Assembly: GCA_903922605.1 (NCBI GenBank)
Contig: CAIXUG010000011.1
Location: 1 to 54,489, forward strand
Reading direction: 5' to 3'
Source: an uncultured Verrucomicrobiota bacterium
GTDB lineage: Bacteria > Verrucomicrobiota > Verrucomicrobiia > Limisphaerales > UBA9464
Length of the DNA stretch: 54,489 nucleotides
The notes below the pieces were generated by a model. The model was given only the letters and a program-made list of their open reading frames with translations, was not told the origin of the DNA and did no database searches. This document shows positions 34,131-43,192 of this stretch, piece after piece. A program made the translations under genes and the position numbers. Position 1 is the first letter of the stretch. Each line of letters opens with the position of its first letter.

Positions 34131-34331
34131 TTAGCGTTGGGCGAACATGGTGCCGGAAGTATGCGGCAGCCGAATCGCTTCCTGTCGCTGTTCGATCAGG
34201 CGGCCAAAGGATTCGTGGGAGAGGACCGTCACGGTGGCGATCACCGCCAGCATGCCTACCAGCCAGGTGAACCGGCGCAGCGTTTCCCGCAGTTCCATCG
34301 CCGGCAGCGCTGTGGTCGTGCTCGTCTTCAT
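34131..34331 (-). CDS. Small single-pass membrane protein, 66 aa
   Basis: I do not recognise this protein. From the ATG at 34331, preceded by AAAGGGAAC, it reads MKTSTTTALPAMELRETLRR, then a hydrophobic helix (FTWLVGMLAVIATVTVLS) and a short basic tail. The good ribosome-binding site and the strong terminator directly downstream argue for a real, separately transcribed gene. It follows the ADOP operon on the same strand but is separated from it by 245 bp that show no gene. Confidence 0.6.
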   Translation of the reverse strand: MKTSTTTALPAMELRETLRRFTWLVGMLAVIATVTVLSHESFGRLIEQRQEAIRLPHTSGTMFAQR

Positions 34332-34576
34332 GTTGTTCCCTTTGTTCATCGCGTCTCTTGCTGGCAACACGATGCCCAGATTCACGCCTCAAAGGGCAAT
34401 CCACCCGATGTTAGGGGACGATCCGAGGTCTCCCGGAAACGGATTAGGGACTCCGTAGGGGATTTGCCGGAGAGCTTGGAACGGCGAAGCCCGAGGGCTC
34501 CAGGCCGGTTGCCTCAAAAACTTGGGGCAGGCCAATTCTCACGTCCCCGGGGCAGTTCGGAAGGGGCCTGGCAGCA

Positions 34577-37243
34577 TCACTCGGATCTCAGCGCCTCCAC
34601 GGGATCGATGCGGCTGGCACGGAACGTTGGCAGCAGGCAGGCGAGGAGGGAAACCGCCGCCATGATGCCGGCGGTGCCGACCAGGGTTGCGGCCGGGAGC
34701 GGGGGGACGTTGAAGAGGACTCCTTGCATCGCGCGGCCCGCCAACCAGGAGCCAAAGCCACCCAGCAGCGTGCCAACGGTCAACAATCGCAGGCCGAGCC
34801 GGAGAAACTGGCTGGCGATCTGTTTCGGCAGCGCACTGAGCGCCATGCGCACGCCGATCTCGCGACGGCGCTGGGCCACCGCGAAGGCCAGCACCCCGTA
34901 GGTGCCGATCCCGGCCAGCAGCAGGGCCACCCCCGCGAAAATGGCCACCAGCAGCGCCGGGGAACGGCGTGCGACCAGGCTATCGGCGATCCGGACGTCC
35001 ATGGACCGCAGATCATTGACCGGCAGTTCGGGGTCGATCCCGCGCACGATCTGCTGGAGCGTGAGGCCGAACGATTCCGGCCTTTGGCTGGTCCGGACCA
35101 CGGCGGAAAAGTTGGCGACCGTGCGATACTGATAGGGAAAGTAAACCGCACCGGGAGTCCCTTTCTCGGTGACCTCCGCCTGCTTCATCGCCCCCACGAC
35201 CCCGACGACGGCGAAGGCTTCGGCTTCAGCCCCCTGGGTTACGCCGAGGAACAGACGCCGGCCAATGGCTCCGCCCGCCGGCCAATAGGGCCGGGCGAAA
35301 TCCTCGTCCACCACACAGACATGGCGGTCGGAATCGGTGTTCCCGAGGAAGCGCCCTTCGCGCAAGGGGATGCCCAGAGCGGCGAATGCGTCGCCGCCAA
35401 CACCATAAAAGTAGTGCCCGCGCAGGGAATCCCCGGCTGCCGGGACATAGCCCTCCACCGTAAAGGCGCTTTTGACACTGTTGCCGCTGAACGGGAGATC
35501 GTTGATCACGCCCGCCGCCGACACTCCGGGCTGGCTCGCGATCCCCTCCAATAGCCGTCCGACGAAAGTGAGCCGCTGCGGCCAGTCGGGGTAGCTTTTC
35601 CAGGGCAGGGAAATTTGCCCCGTGAGAATGTGATCGGGACGGAAGCCTAGCGGTGTGGCCAGGGCATGTTTCAGGCTCAGGCCCAGCAGGCCGGCACCGG
35701 CGACCAGGACAAAGGCCAGGGAGATCTGCGCGACGATGAAACCATGGCGCAGGCGTTGGGCGGCATGGCTTGCCATGCCGCCGCGGGATTCGGATTGCAG
35801 CGCGTGAGCGGGATGACCGCGCAGATTGAACCACGCGATCGGTCCCGCGATCAGAATCCCAGTGGCTACGGCCCCCTGCAGTGCTTCCAGCGCCAGCCTC
35901 CAGTCGAACTCAATGGTCGTTCCCAAAGGCATCTGCTCCACCCCCAGGACGGCCAGAAGGCGAATGCCACCGGCGCCAATCGCCAGGCCGAAGAGTCCGC
36001 CGATGCCGGCGAGCAGGACCGTCTCGGTGACCACCTGCCGCACCACGCGCCAACCGCTGGCGCCCATGGACCGACGGATGGCCATTTCACGCGCCCGGCT
36101 GCTGGCCCTGACCAGGAGGAGGTTGACGAGATTGACCCCGCCGATGAGCAGCAGGCACAACACCCCGGCCTGTGTCAGCAACAGGACCGGGCGAACCGAC
36201 CTCACGTGGTCGGCATGAAGCGGCGCCACCATCGTGCGGAAGCCCGCATCGCTGATCATTTTGGCATTGGGATATTCCGCCGCGTGCGTGGCATTGTGCG
36301 CATCCATCTGGGCCTGCGCCTCCGCGAGCGAGACGCCCGGCTGAAGTCGGCCGATCATCTCGCCGTCCACGTTGGAATGGCGCTCACTGACTTGGCGATT
36401 CTCGGCAGTGGATGCGAAGGGGAGGTAAAGCCGCGCTTTGGAGGAGAGGAACCGGAAGCCCGGAGGCAGCACCCCCACGACCGTCTTTTGCAAGCCGTCC
36501 ACGCGTACCTGGTGTCCGATGATGTTGGAGTCGGCGTTGAAATGCTGCCGCCAGTACGCGTCCGTGAGGATGGCCACGCCGTCGGTCTGATACGTCATTT
36601 CCGTGTCCGTAAAAGTGCGGCCGATCCGGGGGCTCACCCCGAGGGTGGCAAAGAAGTCGGGAGAAACACGGGCGATATCCAACTGTTCGGTGGAGCCTGT
36701 TTCGCCCACGATCGCCGTGCCTGCGTGCGCGAGGCCGATTTGGGAAAAGGCCGGGAGCTGGCCGCGGCGTTCATAATAGCCGGCGAGCGACGCGCCGGAG
36801 CGCTCGATGCCCGCGCGGGGGTAGATGTTGAACAGCGTCACGAGCCGGTCCGGGGCGGGAAACGGCAGCGGCCGGACCAGCACGGCATCCACGACCGCGA
36901 AGATGGCGAGGTTGGCGCCAAGGCAGATGGCCAGCGTGAGCACGGCCACGGCGGTGAAGCCGGGATTCCGGCGCAACTGCCGCGCCCCGAACCGGAGGTC
37001 CTGCAGGAGATTTTCCAGCCCGGACACGCCCCGCTGGTCACGGCAGGTTTCCTGGATCGATTCGGTCCGGCCAAATTGGCGAAGCGCGGCATAGCGGGCC
37101 TCCTCGGGATTCATCCCGGCCTCGATGTGCTCCTGCGTCCGCAACTCGATGTGCGAGCGCATCTCCTCCGCCATGTCGGCGTCGAGCTTGCGCTTGTGAA
37201 AGAGGGCCGTGAGACGGGATTGTATCCGGCGCAATAAGTTCAT
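34577..37243 (-). CDS. ADOP-family ABC permease (MacB/FtsX-like), third copy
   Basis: An 888-aa permease of the ADOP type (first described in Acidobacteria). An N-terminal cytoplasmic domain (DADMAEEMRSHIELRTQEHI, then ARYAALRQFGRTESIQETCR) is followed by eight or so membrane segments in two FtsX/MacB modules, each with a large extracytoplasmic MacB_PCD domain (about 115-330 and 590-740). No ATPase is encoded nearby in the operon. Last gene of the PadR-ADOP operon; transcription flows from 42986. Substrate unknown; lipids, peptides or drugs are possible for MacB-like systems. Confidence 0.88.
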   Translation of the reverse strand: MNLLRRIQSRLTALFHKRKLDADMAEEMRSHIELRTQEHIEAGMNPEEARYAALRQFGRTESIQETCRDQRGVSGLENLLQDLRFGARQLRRNPGFTAVAVLTLAICLGANLAIFAVVDAVLVRPLPFPAPDRLVTLFNIYPRAGIERSGASLAGYYERRGQLPAFSQIGLAHAGTAIVGETGSTEQLDIARVSPDFFATLGVSPRIGRTFTDTEMTYQTDGVAILTDAYWRQHFNADSNIIGHQVRVDGLQKTVVGVLPPGFRFLSSKARLYLPFASTAENRQVSERHSNVDGEMIGRLQPGVSLAEAQAQMDAHNATHAAEYPNAKMISDAGFRTMVAPLHADHVRSVRPVLLLTQAGVLCLLLIGGVNLVNLLLVRASSRAREMAIRRSMGASGWRVVRQVVTETVLLAGIGGLFGLAIGAGGIRLLAVLGVEQMPLGTTIEFDWRLALEALQGAVATGILIAGPIAWFNLRGHPAHALQSESRGGMASHAAQRLRHGFIVAQISLAFVLVAGAGLLGLSLKHALATPLGFRPDHILTGQISLPWKSYPDWPQRLTFVGRLLEGIASQPGVSAAGVINDLPFSGNSVKSAFTVEGYVPAAGDSLRGHYFYGVGGDAFAALGIPLREGRFLGNTDSDRHVCVVDEDFARPYWPAGGAIGRRLFLGVTQGAEAEAFAVVGVVGAMKQAEVTEKGTPGAVYFPYQYRTVANFSAVVRTSQRPESFGLTLQQIVRGIDPELPVNDLRSMDVRIADSLVARRSPALLVAIFAGVALLLAGIGTYGVLAFAVAQRRREIGVRMALSALPKQIASQFLRLGLRLLTVGTLLGGFGSWLAGRAMQGVLFNVPPLPAATLVGTAGIMAAVSLLACLLPTFRASRIDPVEALRSE

Positions 37244-37262
37244 GGGTTTTCCTCTCTTTTAA

Positions 37263-39890
37263 TCATACCTGTCTTAGCGCCACCATCGGGTTAACTCGCG
37301 CCGCCCGTCGCGCAGGGAAGTAACCAGCAACCAAGGCCACGGCACACAGCAGCAGAATCACGCCGGAGAAGACCACGGGGTCCGTCGCCGTGATGCCGAA
37401 CAGCAGGGACTCGATCCACTTGGTCAGCGCCAAAGACCCCACCGCTCCCAGGGTCACCCCGGCGATGGCGAGTCGCAGCGTCTTCGTGAGGACCTCCCGC
37501 TGCACGAGCCCTTCGCTGGCTCCCAGGGCCATACAGATTGCAATCTCCCGGGTACGGCGATTCACCGAATAAGAAATTTGCGCGTAAATCCCCAGCACTG
37601 CCAGCAACAGTGCGAACCCCGCAAACCCGGCCATCAGCAGCACCAGAAATCGCCGCGGCGATACCACCTTGCTGACCAGGTCCTGGAGCGTCTGCAACTC
37701 GCCAACCGGCAGATTTGGAACGATTGGACGCAAAACCGTTCGGAGGCTGGCCGCGAGGCTGGCGGGCGGCAGGGCGGTTCGCACCACCAGCATCATGGTC
37801 GCATAGTCCCCGGTCTGACGCATGGGCAGATACATTTCCGACCCGCCTGCCCTTTCAGGCCCTCCGTGGTGGACATCGGCAACCACACCGACTACAACCC
37901 GGCCCCCGTCCTGCGTCACGGTCTGTCCGATTGCGTCCTGTCCGGGCCAAAGAGTACGGGCCAAAGTTTCATTCACCATGACCACCGGTAGACTCGACGC
38001 CTGATCGCTCCCGGTGAATTCTCGGCCCGACTTCAAGGAGATTCCCAAGGCCTCGAAATATCCATCGCTCACGACACGAACAAATGCGTCGGGCGGGTAA
38101 TGGCCCTTTTCGTAAACCTGTCCTTTGCCCGAGACTTGCCAGGACCGGTCCCCATCGAGCGGCAGGACATCGCTGATCCCGGCGGCGGCGATCCCGGCAA
38201 CTGAACGGGTGCGCTGCAACACATCATCAATGAATGAGTTCTGTTGCGCGGCAGTCGCGTTCCGAAAACCCGGATCGATCCGCAACGCGAGTGCGCGTTC
38301 CGGCTGAAATCCCAGATTCACATCCAGGACCCGCAGGAAACTCTGGATGAGCAGCCCCGCGCCAACCAGCAGGACACAGGCGAGGGCAAGCTCGGAGACC
38401 ACAAGTCCGTCGCGGAACCGGCCATGTCGGCGCCCGCCACCTGAATCGCGGCCATCCTGCAACCGCTCATTCAGCCTGTAGGCGGGGACCTGCAGCGCAG
38501 GTGCCAGACCGAAAAGCACGCCCGAAGCGACCGCCGCCACGAGGGTAAACACAAGCGTGCCGCCATCGACCCGGACGCTTTCGAGAAGAGGAAGGTTGAC
38601 CGCATTGAGATGCGCCAGCCCCCGCGTGCCTGCCACGGCGAGAAGGAACCCCAGCGCAGCGCCACAAAACGAGAGGGCCACGCTCTCGGTCAGAACCTGT
38701 CGCAGCAGCCGAAAACGCCCGGCTCCCAAGGCCGCCCGCATCGCCATCTCCTTTTGCCGCGTCCCCATCCGCGCCATTTGCAGATGCGAAAGATTGGCGC
38801 AAACAATCAACATCACGACACCGACCGCGCACATCATCACCACGAGAGCCGGACGGACCTGTCCGCTCACATGCTGTTCCAGCGGAACCATTCCCGGGCG
38901 GACCAGATTCCGCTCCGGATGCTGGCTTTCGAGCTGTTTCGCCAACACGGTGAACTCAGCCCGCGCGCTCTGCAGGGTAACTCCAGGCTTCAGCCTTCCG
39001 ATGATCGCCAGGTTATTTCCCGCCGGTTTCGTGTTGTCCAATAGCGGCCAGGGAACGAAGGCATCGATCAGGGTACCGGGGTCAAAGGCACTCGCGAAAT
39101 CGAACGAGGCAGGCAGCACGCCCACCACGATTGCGGGAGCGTTGTTCAAGACCAGTATTCGTCCGACCATGTTCGGATCAGAAGCAAATCGCCGGCGCCA
39201 AAAGCGGTGGCTCAGCAGGACGGCGGGCGGAGCGGAATACTTCCCCTGGCACTCCTCCTTCGTAAAAGATCTGCCGATGACGGGCTCCACTCCCAGCAAG
39301 GCGAAGAAGTTCTCCGTGACCGGAACGCTCGTGAGCCGCTCAGGCTCGCCGCTTCCGGTCAAAAGCTGGTTGCCCTTGTTATAAGTCCCGGACCAGCCCG
39401 CCAAATCGGAGAATGACTGATTCTGGTCCCGCAGGTCTGAATAGTGTTCGGTCTGCGTGCTGTAGTTTTCCGAATTGGAAATCCATACCAAGCGTTCCGG
39501 ATCGCGGAAAGGGAGAGGGCGCAATAACAAGGCGTTGACCACGCTGAATGCGATCGAAGCGCCGCCGATGCCAAGGCCGGCGATGAGGATTGCAAACATG
39601 GTGAAACCCGCCTCGCGGCGCATTCCGCGAAATCCGTAGCGGAGGTCCTGCACCAGGTTCTCCAGCCAGGTGACGCCCCGTTGGTCGCGGCAGGTTTCCT
39701 GGATCGATTCGGTCCGGCCAAACTGGCGCAGCGCGGCGTAGCGGGCCTCCTCGGGATTCATCCCCGCATCGAAGTTTTCCTGTGTTCGCAGCTCGATATG
39801 CGAACGCATCTCCTCCGCCATGTCGGCGTCCAGCTCGCGCTTGCGAAAGAGGGCGCGAATCCGATTCTGAAGTTTGCCGGGCCAGTTCAT
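37263..39890 (-). CDS. ADOP-family ABC permease (MacB/FtsX-like), second copy
   Basis: An 875-aa ADOP permease with the same plan as its neighbours: N-terminal DADMAEEMRSHIELRTQENF domain, two MacB_PCD/FtsX modules and conserved end VNPMVALRQV. The first 85 residues are nearly identical to those of the flanking copies, while the periplasmic domains differ strongly, so the three copies arose by duplication and probably recognise different partners. It begins 20 bp after the first ADOP gene. Confidence 0.88.
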   Translation of the reverse strand: MNWPGKLQNRIRALFRKRELDADMAEEMRSHIELRTQENFDAGMNPEEARYAALRQFGRTESIQETCRDQRGVTWLENLVQDLRYGFRGMRREAGFTMFAILIAGLGIGGASIAFSVVNALLLRPLPFRDPERLVWISNSENYSTQTEHYSDLRDQNQSFSDLAGWSGTYNKGNQLLTGSGEPERLTSVPVTENFFALLGVEPVIGRSFTKEECQGKYSAPPAVLLSHRFWRRRFASDPNMVGRILVLNNAPAIVVGVLPASFDFASAFDPGTLIDAFVPWPLLDNTKPAGNNLAIIGRLKPGVTLQSARAEFTVLAKQLESQHPERNLVRPGMVPLEQHVSGQVRPALVVMMCAVGVVMLIVCANLSHLQMARMGTRQKEMAMRAALGAGRFRLLRQVLTESVALSFCGAALGFLLAVAGTRGLAHLNAVNLPLLESVRVDGGTLVFTLVAAVASGVLFGLAPALQVPAYRLNERLQDGRDSGGGRRHGRFRDGLVVSELALACVLLVGAGLLIQSFLRVLDVNLGFQPERALALRIDPGFRNATAAQQNSFIDDVLQRTRSVAGIAAAGISDVLPLDGDRSWQVSGKGQVYEKGHYPPDAFVRVVSDGYFEALGISLKSGREFTGSDQASSLPVVMVNETLARTLWPGQDAIGQTVTQDGGRVVVGVVADVHHGGPERAGGSEMYLPMRQTGDYATMMLVVRTALPPASLAASLRTVLRPIVPNLPVGELQTLQDLVSKVVSPRRFLVLLMAGFAGFALLLAVLGIYAQISYSVNRRTREIAICMALGASEGLVQREVLTKTLRLAIAGVTLGAVGSLALTKWIESLLFGITATDPVVFSGVILLLCAVALVAGYFPARRAARVNPMVALRQV

Positions 39891-39910
39891 GATATTTCCC
39901 CCCTAAGTTT

Positions 39911-42652
39911 TCATTCAGCTCGCAAGGCTTCCATCGGGTCCACGTGCGCAGCGCGTCGGGCCGGCAGCCAGGAGGCAAAGAAGGCGATGACCAGCAGCAG
40001 CCCCAGGACCCCGGCAAAGGTCACGGGATCGGTCGGAGTCACTCCGTAAAGGAGCGTTGAAACGAGCCGCGTCAGGGCCAGGCCACCGGCAATGCCAATC
40101 ACGGCCCCGATCAGGGCGAGCTTCAGCCCCTTGGCGACGATCAAAGACAGCACGTCGCTCCGCTGCGCGCCCAGGGCCACGCGGACTCCAATTTCGCGCG
40201 TGCGCTGGACGACGGCGAACGACAGGACGCCATAGAGTCCCAGGCATGCGAGGGCCAGGGAAAGCAGACTGAAGAAGCTCCCGGTCTCGGCCACCACCCG
40301 CTCCTGGCGGACCGATTCATCCACCACCGCCTCCAGAGTTCGGAAGCCTTCCACCCGTGCGGGCGCGAACACCTGCCTCATGGCTTGCTGCACCCGGGGC
40401 AGGGTGAGCGCTGCGGGGGTGGCTCGGGTGCGAACGACCAGCGTCATCGGCTGATAGGGATTCAACGGGGACGGCACATAGAAGGTCGGGGGCGAATCCT
40501 GGCGCAACGAATCGTATTTCGCGTCTTTGACGAGTGCGATGATCTCGAATTTCTGATCCGGTCGTCCGGGGAAATGGAGGCGTCTGCCGACCGGGTCCGC
40601 GTCGCCAAAATAACGCCGGGCCATTGCCTGATTGATGACCGCCGGCCAGGGCGCATTCGTGAAACTGGCCGCCCATTCGTCCTGCGGGGTGAAATCACGT
40701 CCCGAAAGCATTCTGAAGCCCAGTGTCTCCAGGAATTTCTGGCCGACCAGGGTTGCCTGACAGTCCAGCTCCTCTCCCGGAGCGGGGTCTTGACCGTCGG
40801 CGACGACGCGCTCGTGCCAGCCATTGCCGCTGAGCAGGCCGAACCCGTAGAGGCTCGCGGACTGGACTTCCGGCAGGGCTTCCAGGCCGGTGAGCACTTC
40901 GCGGTAGAGGGCGGCACGCTGCTTCGCGCCGACCCCCGGCCCGAAATCAAGGTCGAACTGGACGACGTTGGCGCGGTTGAAACCCAGGTCCAGGTGTTTG
41001 AGGTTGCGCAGGGTCCTGACAAAGAGGCCGGCCCCCACGAGCAGCATCAAGGAGAGGGCCACCTGTGCGACCACCAGCGACTGCTGCAGCCGCTGGCGGG
41101 ATGCGTTGCCCGCGCGGCTGACCACCGCCCCCCTGAGCACCGACGCGACATCCATCCGGCTGGCGCGCAACGCCGGGCCAAGCCCGAACAGCATGCCGGT
41201 GGCCAAAGCGATCCCGGTGGTGAAAACCAGCACCCGGGCATCGGGGGCGATGCTGAAGGAAATGGGGTCGGCGTCCAGACTCATCAGAGCGAGCAGCGCA
41301 CGCGTGCCAAGCTGGGCCAGAAGGAGCCCGCAGAGGCCACCCGAGACCGCCAGGAGCACACTTTCCGTCAACAGTTGGCGCACCAAACGGGCCCGTCCGG
41401 CCCCGAGGGCGTTGCGCACGGAAAATTCGCGGGCCCGCGAGGCCGAGCGCACCAACAGCAGACTGGCGACATTGGTACACCCAATGACCAATACCATGGC
41501 GACCACCGCTGTCAGGATCGAGAGGGCCACGCTGGACCGGTCCCGCAACCTCGTCCAGCCGGCATGGCCAGGGCGCAGTTCGAGCTCCGACGCGAGGGCG
41601 CGCTGCTGCTGCTCGGAAGGCCAGTCAGAGGCGTGGGCCCCGACGAGTTCATTGCGGTAGTGCTGGTAGGCCACTTTCAGCTCCGCCCCGGCCTGGCCCC
41701 GCCCGATCTCCGGAGCCAGCCGTCCCATCAGCCGGAGCCAGCTGCTGCCTTCCTTGAGCCGCCAGCCGTTGGGATCACGATCAACCTGCGGAGCCATCTG
41801 AATCGGCCACCACAGATCGGGATTCTCTCCGGGCTGGAAGCCGAAGAAGCCGGGCGGTGTGACACCCACGATATTGAACGGCAGTCCCTTGAAGGTCACC
41901 GGTTTGCCGATCACGGAAGGATCAGCGCCGAAGCGCCTCTGCCAATAACTGTGGCTGATGACGGCGACCGCTTGGGGCTGTTGCGGGCGATCATCCTCGG
42001 AGGTGATGGTACGGCCGATCAACGGCGGCACCCTGAGCACGGAGAAGAAATTTCCGGAAACAGGCTGGCCACGGACGTATTCGGTTTCGGTGTTGCCCAG
42101 CGAAGGAACGACCAGCGTGTCTTTGAGTCCGATGCCACCGGCCGCAAACAAGCCGGAAAGACCATGGGCACCGTCGCGGAGCTGCTCGTAAAGGGGAAAT
42201 GAGAACGTGTATTCGGGCCGGCCCGAATCGTCTGCCACCACCGCTTGCACCAGTTCTTCCGGTTCCCTTACCGGCAGCGACCGGAACAGCAAGGCGTTGG
42301 CCACCGTGAAAATTGCCGTGTTCGCCCCGATGCCGAGCGCCAGCGTGAGCACCGCCGCGGCGGTGAAGCCGGGATTCCGACGCAACTGCCGCGCGCCATA
42401 CCGGACGTCGTGGACCAAATTCTCCAGCCAGGTGACGCCCCGCTGGTCGCGGCAGGTTTCCTGAATCGACTCGGTCCGGCCAAACTGGCGCAGCGCGGCG
42501 TTGCGGGCCTCCTCGGGATTCAACCCGGCTTCAATGTTCTCCTGCGTCCGCAGCTCGATGTGCGCGCGCATTTCCTCCACCATGTCGGCGTCGAGTTGCG
42601 ATTTTCGGAAGAGGGCGCGGAAGGTGCGCCGGAGTTTTTGCCAGGAGTTCAT
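39911..42652 (-). CDS. ADOP-family ABC permease (MacB/FtsX-like), first copy
   Basis: A 913-aa ADOP permease with the N-terminal DADMVEEMRAHIELRTQENI domain, membrane segments near 100 (FTAAAVLTLALGIGANTAIF) and again in two FtsX blocks. The end is RAAHVDPMEALRAE, the classic MacB-family terminus. Directly after padR (7-bp gap), so it is presumably PadR-controlled together with the two following copies. Confidence 0.88.
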   Translation of the reverse strand: MNSWQKLRRTFRALFRKSQLDADMVEEMRAHIELRTQENIEAGLNPEEARNAALRQFGRTESIQETCRDQRGVTWLENLVHDVRYGARQLRRNPGFTAAAVLTLALGIGANTAIFTVANALLFRSLPVREPEELVQAVVADDSGRPEYTFSFPLYEQLRDGAHGLSGLFAAGGIGLKDTLVVPSLGNTETEYVRGQPVSGNFFSVLRVPPLIGRTITSEDDRPQQPQAVAVISHSYWQRRFGADPSVIGKPVTFKGLPFNIVGVTPPGFFGFQPGENPDLWWPIQMAPQVDRDPNGWRLKEGSSWLRLMGRLAPEIGRGQAGAELKVAYQHYRNELVGAHASDWPSEQQQRALASELELRPGHAGWTRLRDRSSVALSILTAVVAMVLVIGCTNVASLLLVRSASRAREFSVRNALGAGRARLVRQLLTESVLLAVSGGLCGLLLAQLGTRALLALMSLDADPISFSIAPDARVLVFTTGIALATGMLFGLGPALRASRMDVASVLRGAVVSRAGNASRQRLQQSLVVAQVALSLMLLVGAGLFVRTLRNLKHLDLGFNRANVVQFDLDFGPGVGAKQRAALYREVLTGLEALPEVQSASLYGFGLLSGNGWHERVVADGQDPAPGEELDCQATLVGQKFLETLGFRMLSGRDFTPQDEWAASFTNAPWPAVINQAMARRYFGDADPVGRRLHFPGRPDQKFEIIALVKDAKYDSLRQDSPPTFYVPSPLNPYQPMTLVVRTRATPAALTLPRVQQAMRQVFAPARVEGFRTLEAVVDESVRQERVVAETGSFFSLLSLALACLGLYGVLSFAVVQRTREIGVRVALGAQRSDVLSLIVAKGLKLALIGAVIGIAGGLALTRLVSTLLYGVTPTDPVTFAGVLGLLLVIAFFASWLPARRAAHVDPMEALRAE

Positions 42653-42659
42653 GCGCGCC

Positions 42660-42986
42660 TTAGGCGGATTGCATCACCTGACGGATCGCCAGGCACATGC
42701 GCTCCCAGCCGACGTTCTCGGCGTCCAGTTGTTTGCGTCCGGCCTTGGTCAGCCGGTAGTACTTGGCCTTGCGGTTGTTCTCGGACTGGCCCCATTCCGA
42801 TTCGATCCAACCCTGATCCTGCAAACGGTAGAGAGCGGGATAAAGCGACCCCTCACCGACGCTCAAGACTTCATCGGAGAGCTGGTGGATGCGCTGGCAG
42901 ATGCCGAACCCATGGATCGGTTCGCGCTGGAGCACTTTGAGGATCAGCATGTCGAGCGTACCGAGGAGGAGGTCAGTTTTTGCCAT
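42660..42986 (-). CDS. PadR-family transcriptional regulator
   Basis: A 108-aa winged-helix repressor. It shows the family signatures LLLGTLDMLILKVLQREPIHGFGICQRIHQ near the N-terminus and GEGSLYPALYRLQDQGWIESEW in the recognition-helix/wing region, ending in a short dimerisation helix. In this phylum PadR genes routinely precede ADOP permease genes. Two near-perfect palindromes lie just upstream of the start (42999-43051), consistent with autoregulation. Confidence 0.92.
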   Translation of the reverse strand: MAKTDLLLGTLDMLILKVLQREPIHGFGICQRIHQLSDEVLSVGEGSLYPALYRLQDQGWIESEWGQSENNRKAKYYRLTKAGRKQLDAENVGWERMCLAIRQVMQSA

Positions 42987-42998
42987 ATGCTTGCGTGT

Positions 42999-43051
42999 TC
43001 CTATCGAACTTCGATGGGAGAGTCGCCCGCTTCCTATCGACGGTCAATAGG
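42999..43051. promoter_or_regulatory. Two palindromes upstream of padR, candidate PadR operators
   Basis: Palindrome 1 spans 42999-43019 and is centred on TATCGAACTTCGATG, with 9 of 10 base pairs matched. Palindrome 2, CCTATCGACGGTCAATAGG at 43033-43051, has 8 of 9 pairs matched. Both share the half-site CCTATCGA; the copies of TTCCTATCGA start 33 bp apart, about three helical turns. They lie 13-65 bp upstream of the padR start and before the divergent ABC exporter, so both could be controlled. PadR binding is inferred. Confidence 0.65.
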
Positions 43052-43072
43052 AAAACGGAGAAGGCGGGAGAC

Positions 43073-43100
43073 GAACAGCGAACAGGGAACAGGGAACGGC
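43073..43100. repeat. Heptanucleotide tandem repeat GAACAGS
   Basis: Four consecutive 7-bp units GAACAGC, GAACAGG, GAACAGG and GAACGGC lie about 90 bp upstream of the ABC exporter start. The remainder of the gap between padR and the exporter shows no gene. Confidence 0.55.
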
Positions 43101-43192
43101 TGGTATGTTCGGCCCGCTCCGTCTCGCCCAAGCGCAAAATCCCCCCGCCGCAGCACCCTTTCCAATTCTCCGGCCGGCTCTAAGGTCCGGCG

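Noticed and set aside
35666-37237. Plus-strand 523-codon frame opposite the third ADOP gene
   Set aside because: Shadow of the ADOP coding sequence with no motif; similar frames occur opposite the other ADOP copies (e.g. 40385-42202).
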